A DNA stretch of 64,000 nt from Neoceratodus forsteri. Taxonomy: Eukaryota; Chordata; Ceratodontiformes; Ceratodontidae. The stretch's first letter is position 1; each line of letters begins with the position of its first letter. The stretch covers positions 1,804,144,967 to 1,804,208,966 of the forward strand of contig CM057450.1 of NCBI GenBank assembly GCA_016271365.2, read 5' to 3'. A program made the translations under genes and the position numbers. The notes under the pieces are model-generated. The model did not search any database. It worked only from the letters and a program-made list of their open reading frames with translations, and was not told where the DNA came from. Shown in pieces: positions 10,986 to 21,146 of this stretch.

Positions 10986-11462
10986 CTGGCCAGGCCTGCC
11001 CGATCCTGTCTCAGTAGTACAGCTGGGATGCAGGTGCCAGCAAATGCGCATAGACCATCAGTATCACCTATACCTCTTAGAGTAAGTTTGGGCTAAAGTT
11101 CTTTGTACCCTACCGCTGTTAATTCTCAACGCAAGATTGACTGGGTAAATGACAAAATTGGCTTCCCGATAGCTTATTAAATGTACAGACTGCACCTTCC
11201 TTACTACCGGAACTGTACATTGACACCTACATGCTCCTTAGATGGACTTGTATAACTACCCAATTGTATAGGCACCACACTCATTGTTGTATGAACTGTT
11301 CATATCCTGTGTTTTCCTTACCACTTTGTATTATTGTACACTACATGCTAATTTGACGTTTTGTACTATGTTGTTGTCTTGTACTATGACGAGGAGCCTT
11401 TGTAAATAAGTCTTTGACTCAAAGGTTGTAAATCCAATTTACTCAATAAATAAATAAAGTAT
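10986..11462 (+). other. LINE 3' UTR and A-rich tail
   Basis: Non-coding tail of the preceding LINE, ending in ataaataaataaag. The last 80 bases can form a small hairpin (cctttgtaaataagtctttg with caaagg downstream), as 3' ends of L2-group LINEs commonly do. No target duplication could be assigned. Confidence 0.6.
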
Positions 11463-11620
11463 CACTTTACATTTTTACACTATTTAAGTATTGATGTGAA
11501 TCGTAAAGGCCGTCCCTGAGAAAGCGCGCATGCGCAAAACATCTGGAAATAAGCTGTTATCAGCTCAGTATGTCTTTTCTGGTGAAACTTTTGAAATAAA
11601 TAAATAAGGCCAATTCCATC
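11463..11620 (+). mobile_element. PLE pLTR remnant (PLE-ii) with hammerhead-like motif
   Basis: At 11512-11545 the order CTGAGAA, GCGCGCATGCGC stem, AAAA, CATC is a decayed hammerhead layout, related in its stem II to the motif at 3.7 kb. It is followed by ggtgaaacttttgaaataaataaataa, similar to the sequence that follows the other PLE hammerheads. No coding part is attached. Confidence 0.45.
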
Positions 11621-11729
11621 ACATCTTCCTTTACAATTTCAGATCTAAACAGGATTTTTCATTTTCCACCATATTGGTAGAAAATACCCTAGTGTTCAAT
11701 TTATTGTGTGACAATGTGCTGTGCTGTGC

Positions 11730-12263
11730 CACGTCGGCAACCTGGGTTCAGAAATGAGCCTGGGCTGTCAGGGGTCAGCAGGGGAAGGGGAGGATTGAGC
11801 ATCCAAAGGACAGCTCTCCTCTCCCAGGAGGTGGGGTACAGGCTCGGCGCTTGACTAGCCTCTGGCGGAGGCCGGAGGCACAGCAAATGCAGGAGCTTAC
11901 AGAGAGAGCTGGGAGTGGTGGACTTTGGTGGAGATGCCTTGACATCGGGGTGCATGCCACTCCCCTAGAACAGGGGAAAATCTCTCTCAGAGCACTGGGG
12001 AGATGGAGCGCTGGTGCAACCTCATGACTCCCACCTGTCTGTACTGCTATTGGGTGCCCGACGACAACAAGAAGGATCTCAGGGTGCTGGGCCCCACCTC
12101 CGTACCCGCATGGGGGTATACCAAGGCTTCATGGGGATCACCCACAGGATCAAGGTAGGTCGAGGAGGAGCAGGGTAGGCACCATTGATGACTCTTGAGG
12201 ATGCAGAGCTTTGAGAGCAGGGAAGGTGGAAAAAAGAAAGTTACGGAAAAAAAAAAAAAGAAA
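11730..12263 (+). mobile_element. tRNA-headed SINE, copy B (5'-truncated)
   Basis: Starts inside the tRNA-like head (cggcaacctgggttcagaaa), continues with the family body ggattgagcatcc and ggacagctctcctctccc, and ends in an A-rich tail at about 12247-12259. It is flanked by the 11-bp duplication ctgtgctgtgc at 11719-11729 and 12264-12274. The roughly 45 missing bases at the 5' end are consistent with 5' truncation during reverse transcription. Confidence 0.8.
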
Positions 12264-12350
12264 CTGTGCTGTGCTTCAGCCAGTATGCTCAAGATCATTA
12301 CCCACAGGCTTGTGGAGTCAGAGCATTTTCAATCATTATTACACACTAAA

Positions 12351-12790
12351 CACTCCTGGCAGCCTCCAAACTAGTGTCTAACCTGCATGATAGGGTTCAA
12401 AAAGCCATGCTGTAGTCTAAAAACCTGCCCCCCCCAGTGCTCACCTCAAAGAGGAGCCAGACCTCAGTTGCTACTCCCTGCTCTAAAGTACATCAATTGG
12501 GCAGTCAGAAAGGTCAGTGGGTAGGGTTAAGAAAGCCCAAGCTTGTATGAATCTCCTACTCTACCACCAGCTTAGCTCTGACTGCTTCACTCCTGGCAGC
12601 CTCCAAATCAGCTTCAAACCTGCATGAAAAGGGTCGAGAGGGTGTACTGCAATCCAAAAAAAAACAGTCCCCCCCACAGCGCTCACCTCAAACAGGCGCC
12701 AGATTTCAGCCGCTACTCTCTGCTCTAAAGACTGCCAGTCAGGTGGCAGGAAAGGACTATGGGCAGGGCTAGTTCTCTTCTCTTGAACTG
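12351..12790 (+). repeat. Tandem duplication, unit about 237 bp
   Basis: Two diverged units begin with cactcctggcagcctccaaa at 12351 and 12588. They share gcgctcacctcaaa/gtgctcacctcaaa, gccag and actccctgctctaaag-type text. No coding signal. It lies between SINE copy B and the 3' end of the minus-strand LINE; its origin is unknown. Confidence 0.75.
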
Positions 12791-13314
12791 CTTGTCATAC
12801 AGCGATCTTGGGTGCTAAAGGTCACAGTGTGAAGGGCGACACAATTCAATCAGTCACTCAAGCTTTATTTTACCAGGCAAAACATCATTGAGGAGAACTC
12901 ATTTACAAGATGAATCTGGACGTATAATAAACAATGAAGACAGTGCAAGACAGCATAACAGTACAACAATAACAGAGCAAAACCAGCATAACAAGACAAT
13001 TTAACATTACACACAGTTGGAGCACAAGCATCGTATGAAATTATATGCATAGGCTAAAGCATATAAATAAGTACATATAAAGTACAAGTCATAACAGGAA
13101 TAAGAGAATCAGTAGGGAAAAGGAGGAAGGTAGGGGAACAGGCATGAGGAGAGATACATGTCGCATAGTTGGCAGGAGACGGTATAATAATGCTGTTTTT
13201 GGAGGGAAATTATTTCCTACAGTTACAGGATTCAGAGAAGGCTTGGGAGAACAAGGTTTTGAATGTGGACAATTTTACAGTTGAGGCTAATTTGAGGATT
13301 TTTTGCAATTTGTT

Positions 13315-15412
13315 TCATAAAGCAGGGAGGGAATGGCTTCTGGATGCTGCCCCAAAATGAGTTCTGACTCTGGGAATAACCAGGGATATATAAGAAAGGC
13401 TTCTTAACGTGTAGCTACCAGGGGAACAGATAGGTAGATAGTCGGAGATATATTGAGGGAGCTTCTTAATGATGGCATGGTAAGTCCAAAAGACTGCATT
13501 TCTCTGCCGTCTGTAGCAGTGTGATGGCCAACCCACTAGTCCATAAAGTGAGTAGTGATGCGTAGAGTGGGGTGCTCCTATAATGAATCTTATATCCCAG
13601 TGGTATAATGTGTCAAGTTTGGACAGGGCTTCACTAGAACCCTGGCCATATAGAATATCTGCATAATCCAGCAGTGGAAGGAATGTAGTTTGGACAAGTC
13701 TGTTTTTTGCTTCCACTATGAGAAGGTGTTTTATTATAAAGAATAAGCCTAGTCTCTGTTTAAGTTTTTTAGCGAGTTCCTCCATATGCTCAGAAAAGGA
13801 CAGTTTATTATCGATCCAGACACCCAGATATTTAAATTTTGTGACAAATTCAAGAGGCTCACCGAGGAGGGTAGTGATCACAGGTGTGTCACCTAAGTTG
13901 AGTATGCGACGACTTCACGGAGGAAGAGAATAGCATTGCCTTGGTTTTTTGTTTTTTTTTTGCATTTAAAAGTAGTTTTAATTGAAGCAGGTTTTTCTGG
14001 AGATGGCTGAATTCAAGTTGCAGGTCACAACATATTATTTCTGGAGATGGTCTAGAAATATACAGCACTGTGCCATCGGCAAATAGGTTTATATTAGCAG
14101 ACGTTATTCCTGTATAAATATTGTTAATATATATAACAAACAGAAGAGGGCCCAAAATAGAACCCTGAGGGATACTAACATACTAAAAGCCAGCAGAATA
14201 AGCCTAACGGTCTTTCATGTCTGCTCGGTAGCCAGCCTCTAATGGGCGCTCGCTCCTCCACCCCCCCAGCCCCCAAAAGGGTCCTCTTAGTCTTCAGTAT
14301 ACCCATGCACCTGTCCCACCCCCAACCCCTCTGTAGAGTTGTTGTAGGGAAGAAATCTCCTTCAACCTTTACTTTCTGGGAGTGTCTAATCAGATAGCTA
14401 TCGAACCATTTGAGGGCTGTATTGTCCAGGACAAAGTTGCGGAATATGCCAATGAGCAAGGAATGGTCCACCGTATTGAAAACCTTGCTTAGTTCCAGGA
14501 ACAAGGCATGTACATATTGCTTATTATCCAAGACATTTAGCCAGTCATTAGAGACTTTGGCAAGGGCAGAGATCATGCTATGGCAAGGCCTGAAACCAGA
14601 TTGCACTGAGATGAGCAGGTTGTAAGAGTTGAGATAGTTCCTGATTTGTTGATTGACTAATTTTTCTAGTAGCTTGGAAAGTGTTGGAAGCAGAGTGATA
14701 GGCCTATAGTTGTTAAGATCACTAGGATCACCTGATTTGAATAGAGGAACGACATGGGCAGTTTTCCAGATAGAAGGAAGGGTACCCTGGGTGAGAGACA
14801 AATTAAACAGGTGGGTAATGGGAACAGCCAGGGTGTGGCAGGTCATTTTTAAAAAGTGTGGTTCTAAGAGATCAGTGCCAGCACTTTTCCTTGTGTCAAG
14901 CTGAAGGAGTAAGTCCTCTACTTGTTTTAGTGTAACAGGGCTGAAGGAGAAGGCTGTATGGCCCTCGGAGTGTAGGGGCAGCCAGGTCTGAATCCTTACC
15001 AGACAATTGGTCTCTTAGATTGTTTGCTGGGGATGAGTTGAATGCCAGCCCTGCCATAGCGAAATGATTATTAAAGAGATTCAGAATCTCAGGTTTGTCT
15101 GAAATGGTAGAATTTCCAGACGCGATTTTTGTAGGAAGGGAAGTTTGCCGATCTAGGACTCTCTTCCTTTCTTAGGGTTTTCCAGAATAATGAAGAACAC
15201 TTGGTTGAAGCATCAAGTTTGTCATTGTAGTAACTAGCTTTGGTGGCCCTGGTCAGTTTTGGGCAGCAATTTCTAGCCACTCTAAAGGCTGTCCAGTCAG
15301 AGATGCTTTCAGTCATTTGTGCCTTTTTCCATAGGGCATCCCTGCATTGTAATTCAGACATAAGGCTGGATGAGAACCATGGACATAAGGTTTTTTTGGT
15401 ACGCATTTTCAC
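13315..15412 (-). pseudogene. LINE reverse transcriptase domain (minus)
   Basis: Segments in coding order are: linker 15412-15089 (PWFSSSLMSELQCRDALWKK, AFRVARNCCPKL, LFWKTLRKE); RT fingers and palm 14846-14330 (SIWKTAHVVPLFKSGDPSD, NNYRPITLLPTLSKLLEKL, QSGFRPCHSMISALAKVSN, ALFLELSKVFNTVDH); palm 14155-13889 (LGPLLFVIYINNI, NLFADGTVLYIS); thumb and C-terminus 13881-13315 (FKYLGVWIDNKLSFSEH, LLDYADILYGQ). The palm FADD has become FADG, losing the second catalytic aspartate. The conserved block normally reading GVPQGSILGP is split by an insertion. Confidence 0.9.
14185..14335. other. About 150-bp insertion splitting the RT motif
   Basis: On the minus strand RT text runs up to TTTLQRG. It is then interrupted by about 150 GC-rich bases that match nothing in RT, and resumes with the PSG/LGPLLF block. 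The inserted piece contains runs of G on minus (ggttgggggtggg, ggctgggggggtgg). A short repeat, tagtatgttagtatc on minus, lies at its 3' edge. I do not recognise it; it could be a small non-autonomous element or a captured fragment. Confidence 0.55.
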
Positions 15413-15525
15413 AAGGGGTGCATGCCAATTTATTGTATCTAAAAGGATGTTCGGGAACAGATTGTAGGCTTCGTCAATGGTAGGGGCAAGGTAAACGTTT
15501 TGCCAGCAGGCGTGTTCCAGATCAG

Positions 15526-16366
15526 TTAAGAAAGCATGGAGGTCAAATTTTCGGCGACTCTCCTTTTGAAAATATATCTAGAGTACAAGATTGGCTTTGG
15601 TAGGGACCTGACGCATGCAACAGCACAATGATCACTAAGGTCATTAAAGAAAATGCCCGAGTGAGTTACCAGGTGCATTTTGTTTACTAGTATAATGTCC
15701 AGAAGTGTGCTGTTTGCTGTATTTTTCTTGTTGGGATATGTGGCTTCCATTATTATCTGAGTCAGTCCAAAGGTGTCACAAAGTTCTTTAAGTGGCTTAC
15801 AACAAGGACTATCCAGTTCAGGTTTAGGGCACCCATGACTATAACTTCTGAAGGGGAACCATCAGGTATATTGCTTAGATGATTTAATACCTTGAGCACA
15901 GCTGAGGGGGTTCTGTAACACCCTATCAGCAGGAGCGACTGAGAAGTCAAGATCTGAACCTTAAGTGTAAGGCATTCAAACTCCATAGATACAGTTGTAG
16001 AGTTGATGATAGACACAGGAGATCTATCCAATACATAGATGACTACCCCACCCCTCTGGCCTGCCTATTGGTTCTGAAAACCTTGTAAGAGGGAATGTTA
16101 ATTTCAAGATCCTGTACAGTAGGTTTTAACCAAGATTTGGTGACTACCAATACATCTGGGGTGACATGGCTTAGCCAGCTTTGTATGGAATTGAATTTCT
16201 TTTTCAGACTGCAGGTATTAACATGGAGTAGGCTCATCCCCTTTAAGTTAGTCAATTCAGATGGAGAAGTGATAGGGGCTGGTGGACCTGGATTTAGTTC
16301 AATGTCGCGTGAGCACAGTAGTGAGATTAAAAAGATCTTTATTAAAGCATTTAGTAACAGCTTCAA
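15526..16366 (-). pseudogene. LINE APE-type endonuclease domain (minus) with 2A-like start
   Basis: Starts at the methionine at 16366: hydrophobic stretch, DIELNPGP, then LLHVNTCSLKKKFNSIQSWL, VLVVTKSWLKPTV, PSYKVFRTNRQARGVG. It continues in 16031-15762 (endonuclease middle, LLIGCYRTPSAVL, VIVMGALNLNWI, where GDFN has become GALN) and 15750-15526 (LLDIILVNKMHLVTHSG, LSDHCAVACVRSLPKP). The final SDH motif is present and the GDFN aspartate is lost. Frame breaks fall near 16035 and 15755. Confidence 0.88.
16283..16306 (-). other. Intact 2A-like peptide DIELNPGP
   Basis: The frame on the minus strand encodes D-I-E-L-N-P-G-P at residues 21-28 after the methionine at 16366, followed by PAP. This exactly fits the 2A-like core. 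The upstream residues (ISLLCSR) are hydrophobic, as expected. In APE-type LINEs such motifs are reported to cause ribosome skipping near the pol N-terminus; activity here is untested. Confidence 0.8.
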
Positions 16367-16410
16367 TAGCCTGCACTAACCCTTTTTATGATGGTGCTTA
16401 GATGGTGCTT

Positions 16411-16585
16411 AATTAATTAGGGCATCTACCAAGGGCTTCAGCACACAGTGACATAATTAATTAGGGTATCTACCAAGGGTTTCAGCATACAGTGACATAA
16501 TTAACTAGGGTATCTACCAAGGGCTTCAGCACAAAAGGTGACAATTAACTAGGGCGTCCACCATGGGCGTCATCTGTGGTGATGG
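16411..16585 (-). repeat. 44-bp tandem repeat in LINE 5' region
   Basis: Units start at 16411, 16455, 16499 and 16543. On plus they share aattaattagggtatctac, aagggcttcagca and cagtgaca. The first three are near-identical and the fourth is diverged. The array lies immediately upstream (minus sense) of the LINE endonuclease start, as promoter-like 5' UTR repeats do. Confidence 0.85.
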
Positions 16586-16619
16586 CTGTCGATCAGAAAT
16601 GCTGCCCAAGTTCCCTGTG

Positions 16620-17826
16620 GTGAGTGTCTGCATTCTGACAGACCCTTTATTAAAATACTGTTCACAGATGTTGCTGATACCCTGAGCTTGTTTAGCCTGA
16701 TACTCACTTTTGTAATAGTCTGCTCTGTGTATGCTCTCCCTAAGCTTGTTTATTGGGCTTGAGTTGCTGTGACAGACTGATCTCTCCCAGACTCAATCTG
16801 TACACTGTTGACAGCTTTATCAGACCCTTCAGATGCCTGCAAGGATACTTCAGTAGCTGCCACCACTCAGCATAGCCACTCCCTTGGAGTACAGTATCTT
16901 TAGGTCTGAATCCCACCAGAGCCATTGCTCACACAGTACAGCACTCCTTACTAAAGGGTAAACAGCCTACCCCTCTCTGTTTCAGCAGAGGACACCTAAC
17001 TTTAGAAATAAAATTTGGTAACCATAGCTTTCTCTTCAGAGATTGAAACACAGTTTTTGTCAGTTGTAACCCAGTTATCTGTACCTCAAAGGACTTAGTC
17101 ACAGAAACATGAAGTATATAAAAATATTTTAATATGTCAAGATATTTACACATTTAGTATAGAATACTACACTCAGACTATGGGGAATAATAGTAGTTCC
17201 ACAGAGATAAAAAGAAAATGTTTTGAACAGTAGAAAAAACACACAGAAAAATGTTACTATGTTTCCTCACTTCCCCAAAGTAGAAAAAGCCTACCACACA
17301 GGAAACCTTGGTGAATCAGGGCAGATTCAGACCTCAGATGTTAACTGCTTTCAAGGTCCCAAAATTGGCTGACTTTTGCTCTTACAAAACTCAGGTTAAC
17401 AAGGCTCCCAAAAAACAGTCTCCACCCACCCTCTGCACATGTGACATCACTTCAGGCCATTTTGTTGTGTCTTGAGAGCTGGGTCTTCTTGGAAAACTGG
17501 TCTGATCTGAACTTCAGGGTATGTGTATTCCGAAGGACATTTTCTTTGTCCTACCTCCTGTCTCACACCAGCAGTGACTGCTTCAGTTATTTTCTAGGGT
17601 TCTTCATGTAACATGAAAGGGCTGTTTTGGCTTTCAGCTCTACTATTAACTGGCCAGGGGGTTCAGAAGTACAGGACAAAGAGATTGTAATGACTTTCTG
17701 GAGTCATCTGGCATGTCTCTGGCAACTAACTTTATCTAATCTCCCCTCACAGATCCATTCAAACTTATCAATGAGAAGTAAATAAAAGGAAAACCACAGT
17801 ACAAAATTATATGGCAAGTTGTTACA
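16620..17826 (-). repeat. 3' LTR of the Gmr1-like element (left end uncertain)
   Basis: On minus the polypurine-like ccgggaagg is followed by TGTAACAACTTGCC at 17826, a typical LTR start just downstream of RNase H. Inside, near 16650, the minus strand has ttttaataaaggg, a possible AATAAA polyadenylation signal. The other LTR end could be near 16798 or 16620; I cannot fix it without the 5' LTR for comparison. Confidence 0.55.
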
Positions 17827-18087
17827 CCTTCCCGGCAGGAAATAATAAAAAAAAACAATCTTTTAGCACCCCTACATAATGTTTGTTTTTTCATGTGAGT
17901 TGGATGGCTCCCACTGCTATTCCCTCAGTTCACTCTTTGTATGAACCCCACATTAGTTTCTTATAGCACTTCTCCTACTTAAGAAGGGGATCTAACTACT
18001 GTCTGGACAGCCTGTCTGTGTTGCCATGCTGCAACCCACTGCAGTGCCTAATGTCCATATTATGAGACTGCAGCATCAGGCTCCACC

Positions 18088-18770
18088 TTAGTAATTTTGG
18101 GTTCTATCCACTGGTCTTATGCAACCATGTAAGGGGCTGTGGTTCATGACCAGGGTGAACTCACTCCCATACAAATAATGTTGCAGCTTCTGCAAAGCCC
18201 AGACAATACACAGACACTCCTTCTCTATTGTGGTGTTGGTCTCCTCTCTGGGTAGCAGCTTCCTGCTCAGGTACACAACTAGGTGTTCCTCTCCCAAATA
18301 CATAACCTGACTCAGAACTGTACCTAGCCCATGATCAGATGCATCTACACATACAATAAACCTAACAAAATAGTCCAAGCTGGCGAGCATACAGTGGTGT
18401 CCCCCAGGATGAAACCCACATTTAAAGTACTCTGCAGTGTGCTGCAGCAGACCTACAGAATAAAGCAATGTAATTTCAATGGCAGTTAGTCCCCTTTGTC
18501 ATGCAGGAAACTGTGGCATTCACTTCATCCTGTCAATGTCACATTTTCCTGAATGACAATAGGGACTAATTGCCATTAAAATTGCATTGGTTTATTCAGT
18601 AGGTCTGCTGCAGCATTCTGCAGAGTGCTGCAAAATACTGCAGAATTGGGTTTCATCCTGGGGGGTGTCACTGTAGGTGCCTGACACAATGCCTCCTCCA
18701 GCTGGTGGAATGCAGTATTGCAGATTTCCATCCACTAAAGCATTTTCAGCATTTTCTTCCTGGTGATATC
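18088..18770 (-). pseudogene. Ty3/Gypsy RNase H domain, split by a MITE
   Basis: Degrades the RNA of the RNA:DNA hybrid during reverse transcription. The frame at 18468-18088 shows FVRFIVCVDASDHGLGTVLS (first catalytic Asp present), HLVVYLSRKLLPREE, TTIEKECLCIVWALQKL (catalytic Glu present), HYLYGSEFTLVMNHSPLHG, where the usual T/D-D/N-H-x-P-L block has an N instead of the acidic residue. The upstream RT connection (18760-18680, FHQLEEALC-like) is separated by the palindromic MITE at 18392-18673. The last stretch to about 17990 is frameshifted. Confidence 0.88.
18392..18673. mobile_element. Palindromic MITE (282 bp), TA target duplication
   Basis: The two halves are near-perfect inverted copies: left CAGTGgtgtcccccaggatg, right (reverse complement) CAGTGacaccccccaggatg. 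Both continue with gaaaccca, ctgcagcagacctac, aataaa and ttagtccc. It is flanked by TA on both sides (18390-18391 and 18674-18675). The CAGTG terminus and TA duplication fit a Tc1/mariner-type foldback MITE. No transposase. It interrupts the Gmr1-like RNase H, and the reading frame on the two sides is continuous once the element and one TA are discounted. Confidence 0.9.
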
Positions 18771-18774
18771 AGGC

Positions 18775-19171
18775 AGGAGTTTAGCCATGCTGCTGAAATT
18801 TGGCACAAACTTACAGTAGTACTCTGACATCCCTAGGAATGCCCATACTTTTCTCTTGATCATGGGCAAGACCAATCCCTGTATGGCCTCAATTTTCACT
18901 GGCTCAGGCCAGATGTACTACTCCCCACCCTGTGCCCAAGGTATGACACTTCTGCCATTCCCATCTGGCACTTCTCCGCCTTGACTGTCAGCCCAGTGGC
19001 CTGCAGTTGGTAGAATACCTTGGTGACATACCTTACATGATCCTCCCAAGTTTGGCTATAGATGGGGATGTTATTCACAGTAAGCCAGAGTGAAGTGTCC
19101 TGCCCCATTCAGAATGCAGTCCACAAGCTGTTGAAAGGTGGTTGGTGCATTCTTCATCCTGAATGGCATTA
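18775..19171 (-). pseudogene. Ty3/Gypsy RT palm and thumb (second exon-like piece)
   Basis: On minus: MPFRMKNAPTTFQQLVD (RT block 4), HFTLAYCE then a stop where the YxDD box should be, then SQTWEDHVRYVTKVFYQLQ, TGLTVKAEKCQMGMAEVSYLGHRVG, followed by an AFLGMSEYYCKFVPNFSSMAK-like thumb near 18840-18780. The catalytic YLDD has decayed to YCE plus a stop. This piece is separated from the N-terminal RT part at 23.85-24.25 kb by the inserted element 19176-23845. Confidence 0.88.
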
Positions 19172-19199
19172 CTCTTGTACCCCCCCCATGAGAGGCTTA

Positions 19200-20149
19200 C
19201 CTGGATCCACTGTCCATCTCAGAGACTGCTGCCATCATCCTGGTGCTCACTTCAGCAGTTTGGACTGCAGAATGAAGGGAGACCGGAGGAGCACTGTAGG
19301 AACTGCTATGCTGCTCCTGCATGACAATCACTGTGCAGCTAGTGTGCGCATGTTCGAGCAGCCACCTGCTTGAATGTGTAAGATGCAGCTTGAATGTTTT
19401 CAGCAGCGCATCAGTGCACCCAACTCAAATCTTCAATGCCACAACTGCGGCAAAGACACCAGCTTCCCCTTTGTGTGCTGTGTCCCCAGGGACTTCAGTT
19501 CACATTAGGAGGCATGGAGACACTAAGAGGGGGCGAGAGAAGAGGGACTTCATGTGTTTGGCACCCCTGCACCTTTAAGAACAGAGCAGCTGCTAGCCAC
19601 ATTGAGGAACTGCTCTGCATGGGGGGGGCTGACATGGAGCTCCCAACAAGGAGCAGAAAGCCCCTTTTGCCACAACACCACCACAGGAATAACAGGCACA
19701 GGTGTGCCTACAACACCAGTGGCCAGTGAAATAAAAGCAGGGTAGGAGCCCTATAAAAATAAGTTAAAGCACTGTTATTACTGAGACAACTACCATCTTG
19801 CTGGCCCCTGACCATGCTGACAGCTAATCAGAAATCAGGGCTCTCGGCAGGTGACAACCAGAGACTGCTGGGAGAACTGTACTGTGGGCTTGGCACCTGT
19901 TCTGCCAACCAATGGGGCACTGAATGAACTTTCTGAATACTAATTCAGTGGACTGACAGCCCCCTACACCAATCAGAAGCTACCTTTTCCCCAGAAAATG
20001 TTGAGGGCAATTACAGTAGTGGGAGTCGACAGCCCTCGGAGGGTGAGGAGAGCAGGAGTGCTGCTGGCAAAAGCCATCCGGTGAAGCCTGCCTGGGCTTC
20101 CACAGGCAACCATCAGGGAGTGACTTCAAAAGATTTCTACAACCTGTGT
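19200..20149. other. Non-coding body of the TG...CA element
   Basis: No protein family is recognisable. On plus, cacctttaagaacagagc (about 19569) and ccctataaaaataag (about 19750) resemble TATA-type promoter elements of LTRs. They would imply transcription on plus, opposite to the orientation suggested by the TGTAACAA end. Orientation is therefore unresolved. Confidence 0.4.
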
Positions 20150-20157
20150 ATCTAGAG

Positions 20158-20912
20158 CAGTGATAGTCAGTCCAGCCTGGCTCTGGAGCCACATGAGCAG
20201 TCCGCGTGAGCCAAGGAGCCACAATATACACGTCATACTAAATTTTGGCAAACACACTTCAAAATAAAAGTATAATAAACATTATTTAATAATCATTTAA
20301 TAAATATTTATTTAATTTACTAAAACCAGTTTCACAGTATGATAGTTCATAAGTTAAGATGTACATTAAGTGCTAGTAAGGATAGTATATTAATGTATAG
20401 TAATTCACACATTGTAAATATTTTCAAATTTGATTTAGTTCAAGGGGATTACACACTGCCATAGTCCCATGCTGTCTCAGTACATCATCTGAATTGCAAC
20501 TGAATGCCTATTGCAATTCTTAATGCAACCAATTGACCACTTCATGTGCTGCAGTGTCTTGACTAAGAGCGTATGCAACATCATTTCAGAAGACAATGTC
20601 AGCAAGAATCGGAAATAAATCAGTTTCACTCTACTGCACATCTCATAGATTATTAAGTAAAAAAGATCTGTGCCCTGTGGATGTGAAGATGCTTGCAATG
20701 CAACTCTGATTTACAGATGATATGCCACTGCAGCTCCAGTTCCACATGGTTATTGTTCAGTCAAGTGGTTCAGCTTGATCAGGTAACAAGTAACCATGGT
20801 TTTCTTCATTGAAGAGCCACAGGTGATAAGTTTGTAAGTGGGTGTTAAAGAGCCTCAGTTGATACACTGAAGAGCCACATGCAGCTCAAGAGCCACAGTC
20901 TGAGTATCATTG
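20158..20912. mobile_element. Non-autonomous hAT transposon, 8-bp target duplication
   Basis: 755 bp bounded by inverted ends CAGTGATAGTCAG (left) and, in reverse complement, CAATGATACTCAGACTGTGG (right), flanked by the 8-bp duplication atctagag at 20150-20157 and 20913-20920. Subterminal motifs repeat gagccaca in both orientations. CAGTG-type ends with an 8-bp duplication are diagnostic of hAT. No transposase frame is present. Confidence 0.88.
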
Positions 20913-21146
20913 ATCTAGAGACTGAACTGTGTATTTGTCAACTGAAAGTGTCAGGATGATAGTTTCCTGAGAGACTGTGACTTGCCTTGAGAGAAAAGGA
21001 GGCAAAATCATGGCACAGCTGCCAGCCTGTTAGGCACCAGAGGGAGACTGTCTGAAACAGCCTGGATCCAGAAAAGAAGCCTGCATCATCCACAAGACAG
21101 TCTAGGAGATGACTGGTTAGTGGTAACACTGGGTATTAACTAATGC

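Larger units (their letters stand above)
5490..11462 (+). mobile_element. L2/CR1-group LINE, best preserved of the window
   Basis: A long non-LTR element with a repeat-rich 5' region (about 5490-7970), a pol ORF with endonuclease (about 7970-8770) and RT (about 8780-10985), a 3' UTR, and an end at (ATAA)n, positions 11444-11457. The palm motif YADD is intact, but there are several stops and frameshifts. A SINE (6730-7322) and a (TTTC)n tract (7516-7604) lie in the 5' region. Assigning the 5.5-6.6 kb repeats to this element is an inference from adjacency. Confidence 0.75.
12855..16600 (-). mobile_element. L2/CR1-group LINE (minus), nearly full pol region
   Basis: Reads on the minus strand from a tandem-repeat 5' region (about 16600-16411) through endonuclease (16366-15526) and RT (15412-13315) to a 3' end near 12855 (…gcctggtaaaataaagcttgagtgactgattga on minus). 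The domain order and 2A-like start match the plus-strand LINE at 8-11 kb, but the sequence differs, so it is a separate family. It carries a roughly 150-bp insertion in the RT palm region and several frameshifts. Confidence 0.85.

Noticed and set aside
16411..16585. CRISPR-like array of 44-bp units
   Set aside because: Units are contiguous without unique spacers, and the context is a vertebrate LINE 5' region.
18392..18673. Pre-miRNA-like long hairpin
   Set aside because: Any long palindrome folds this way; CAGTG ends and the TA duplication identify it as a foldback MITE.
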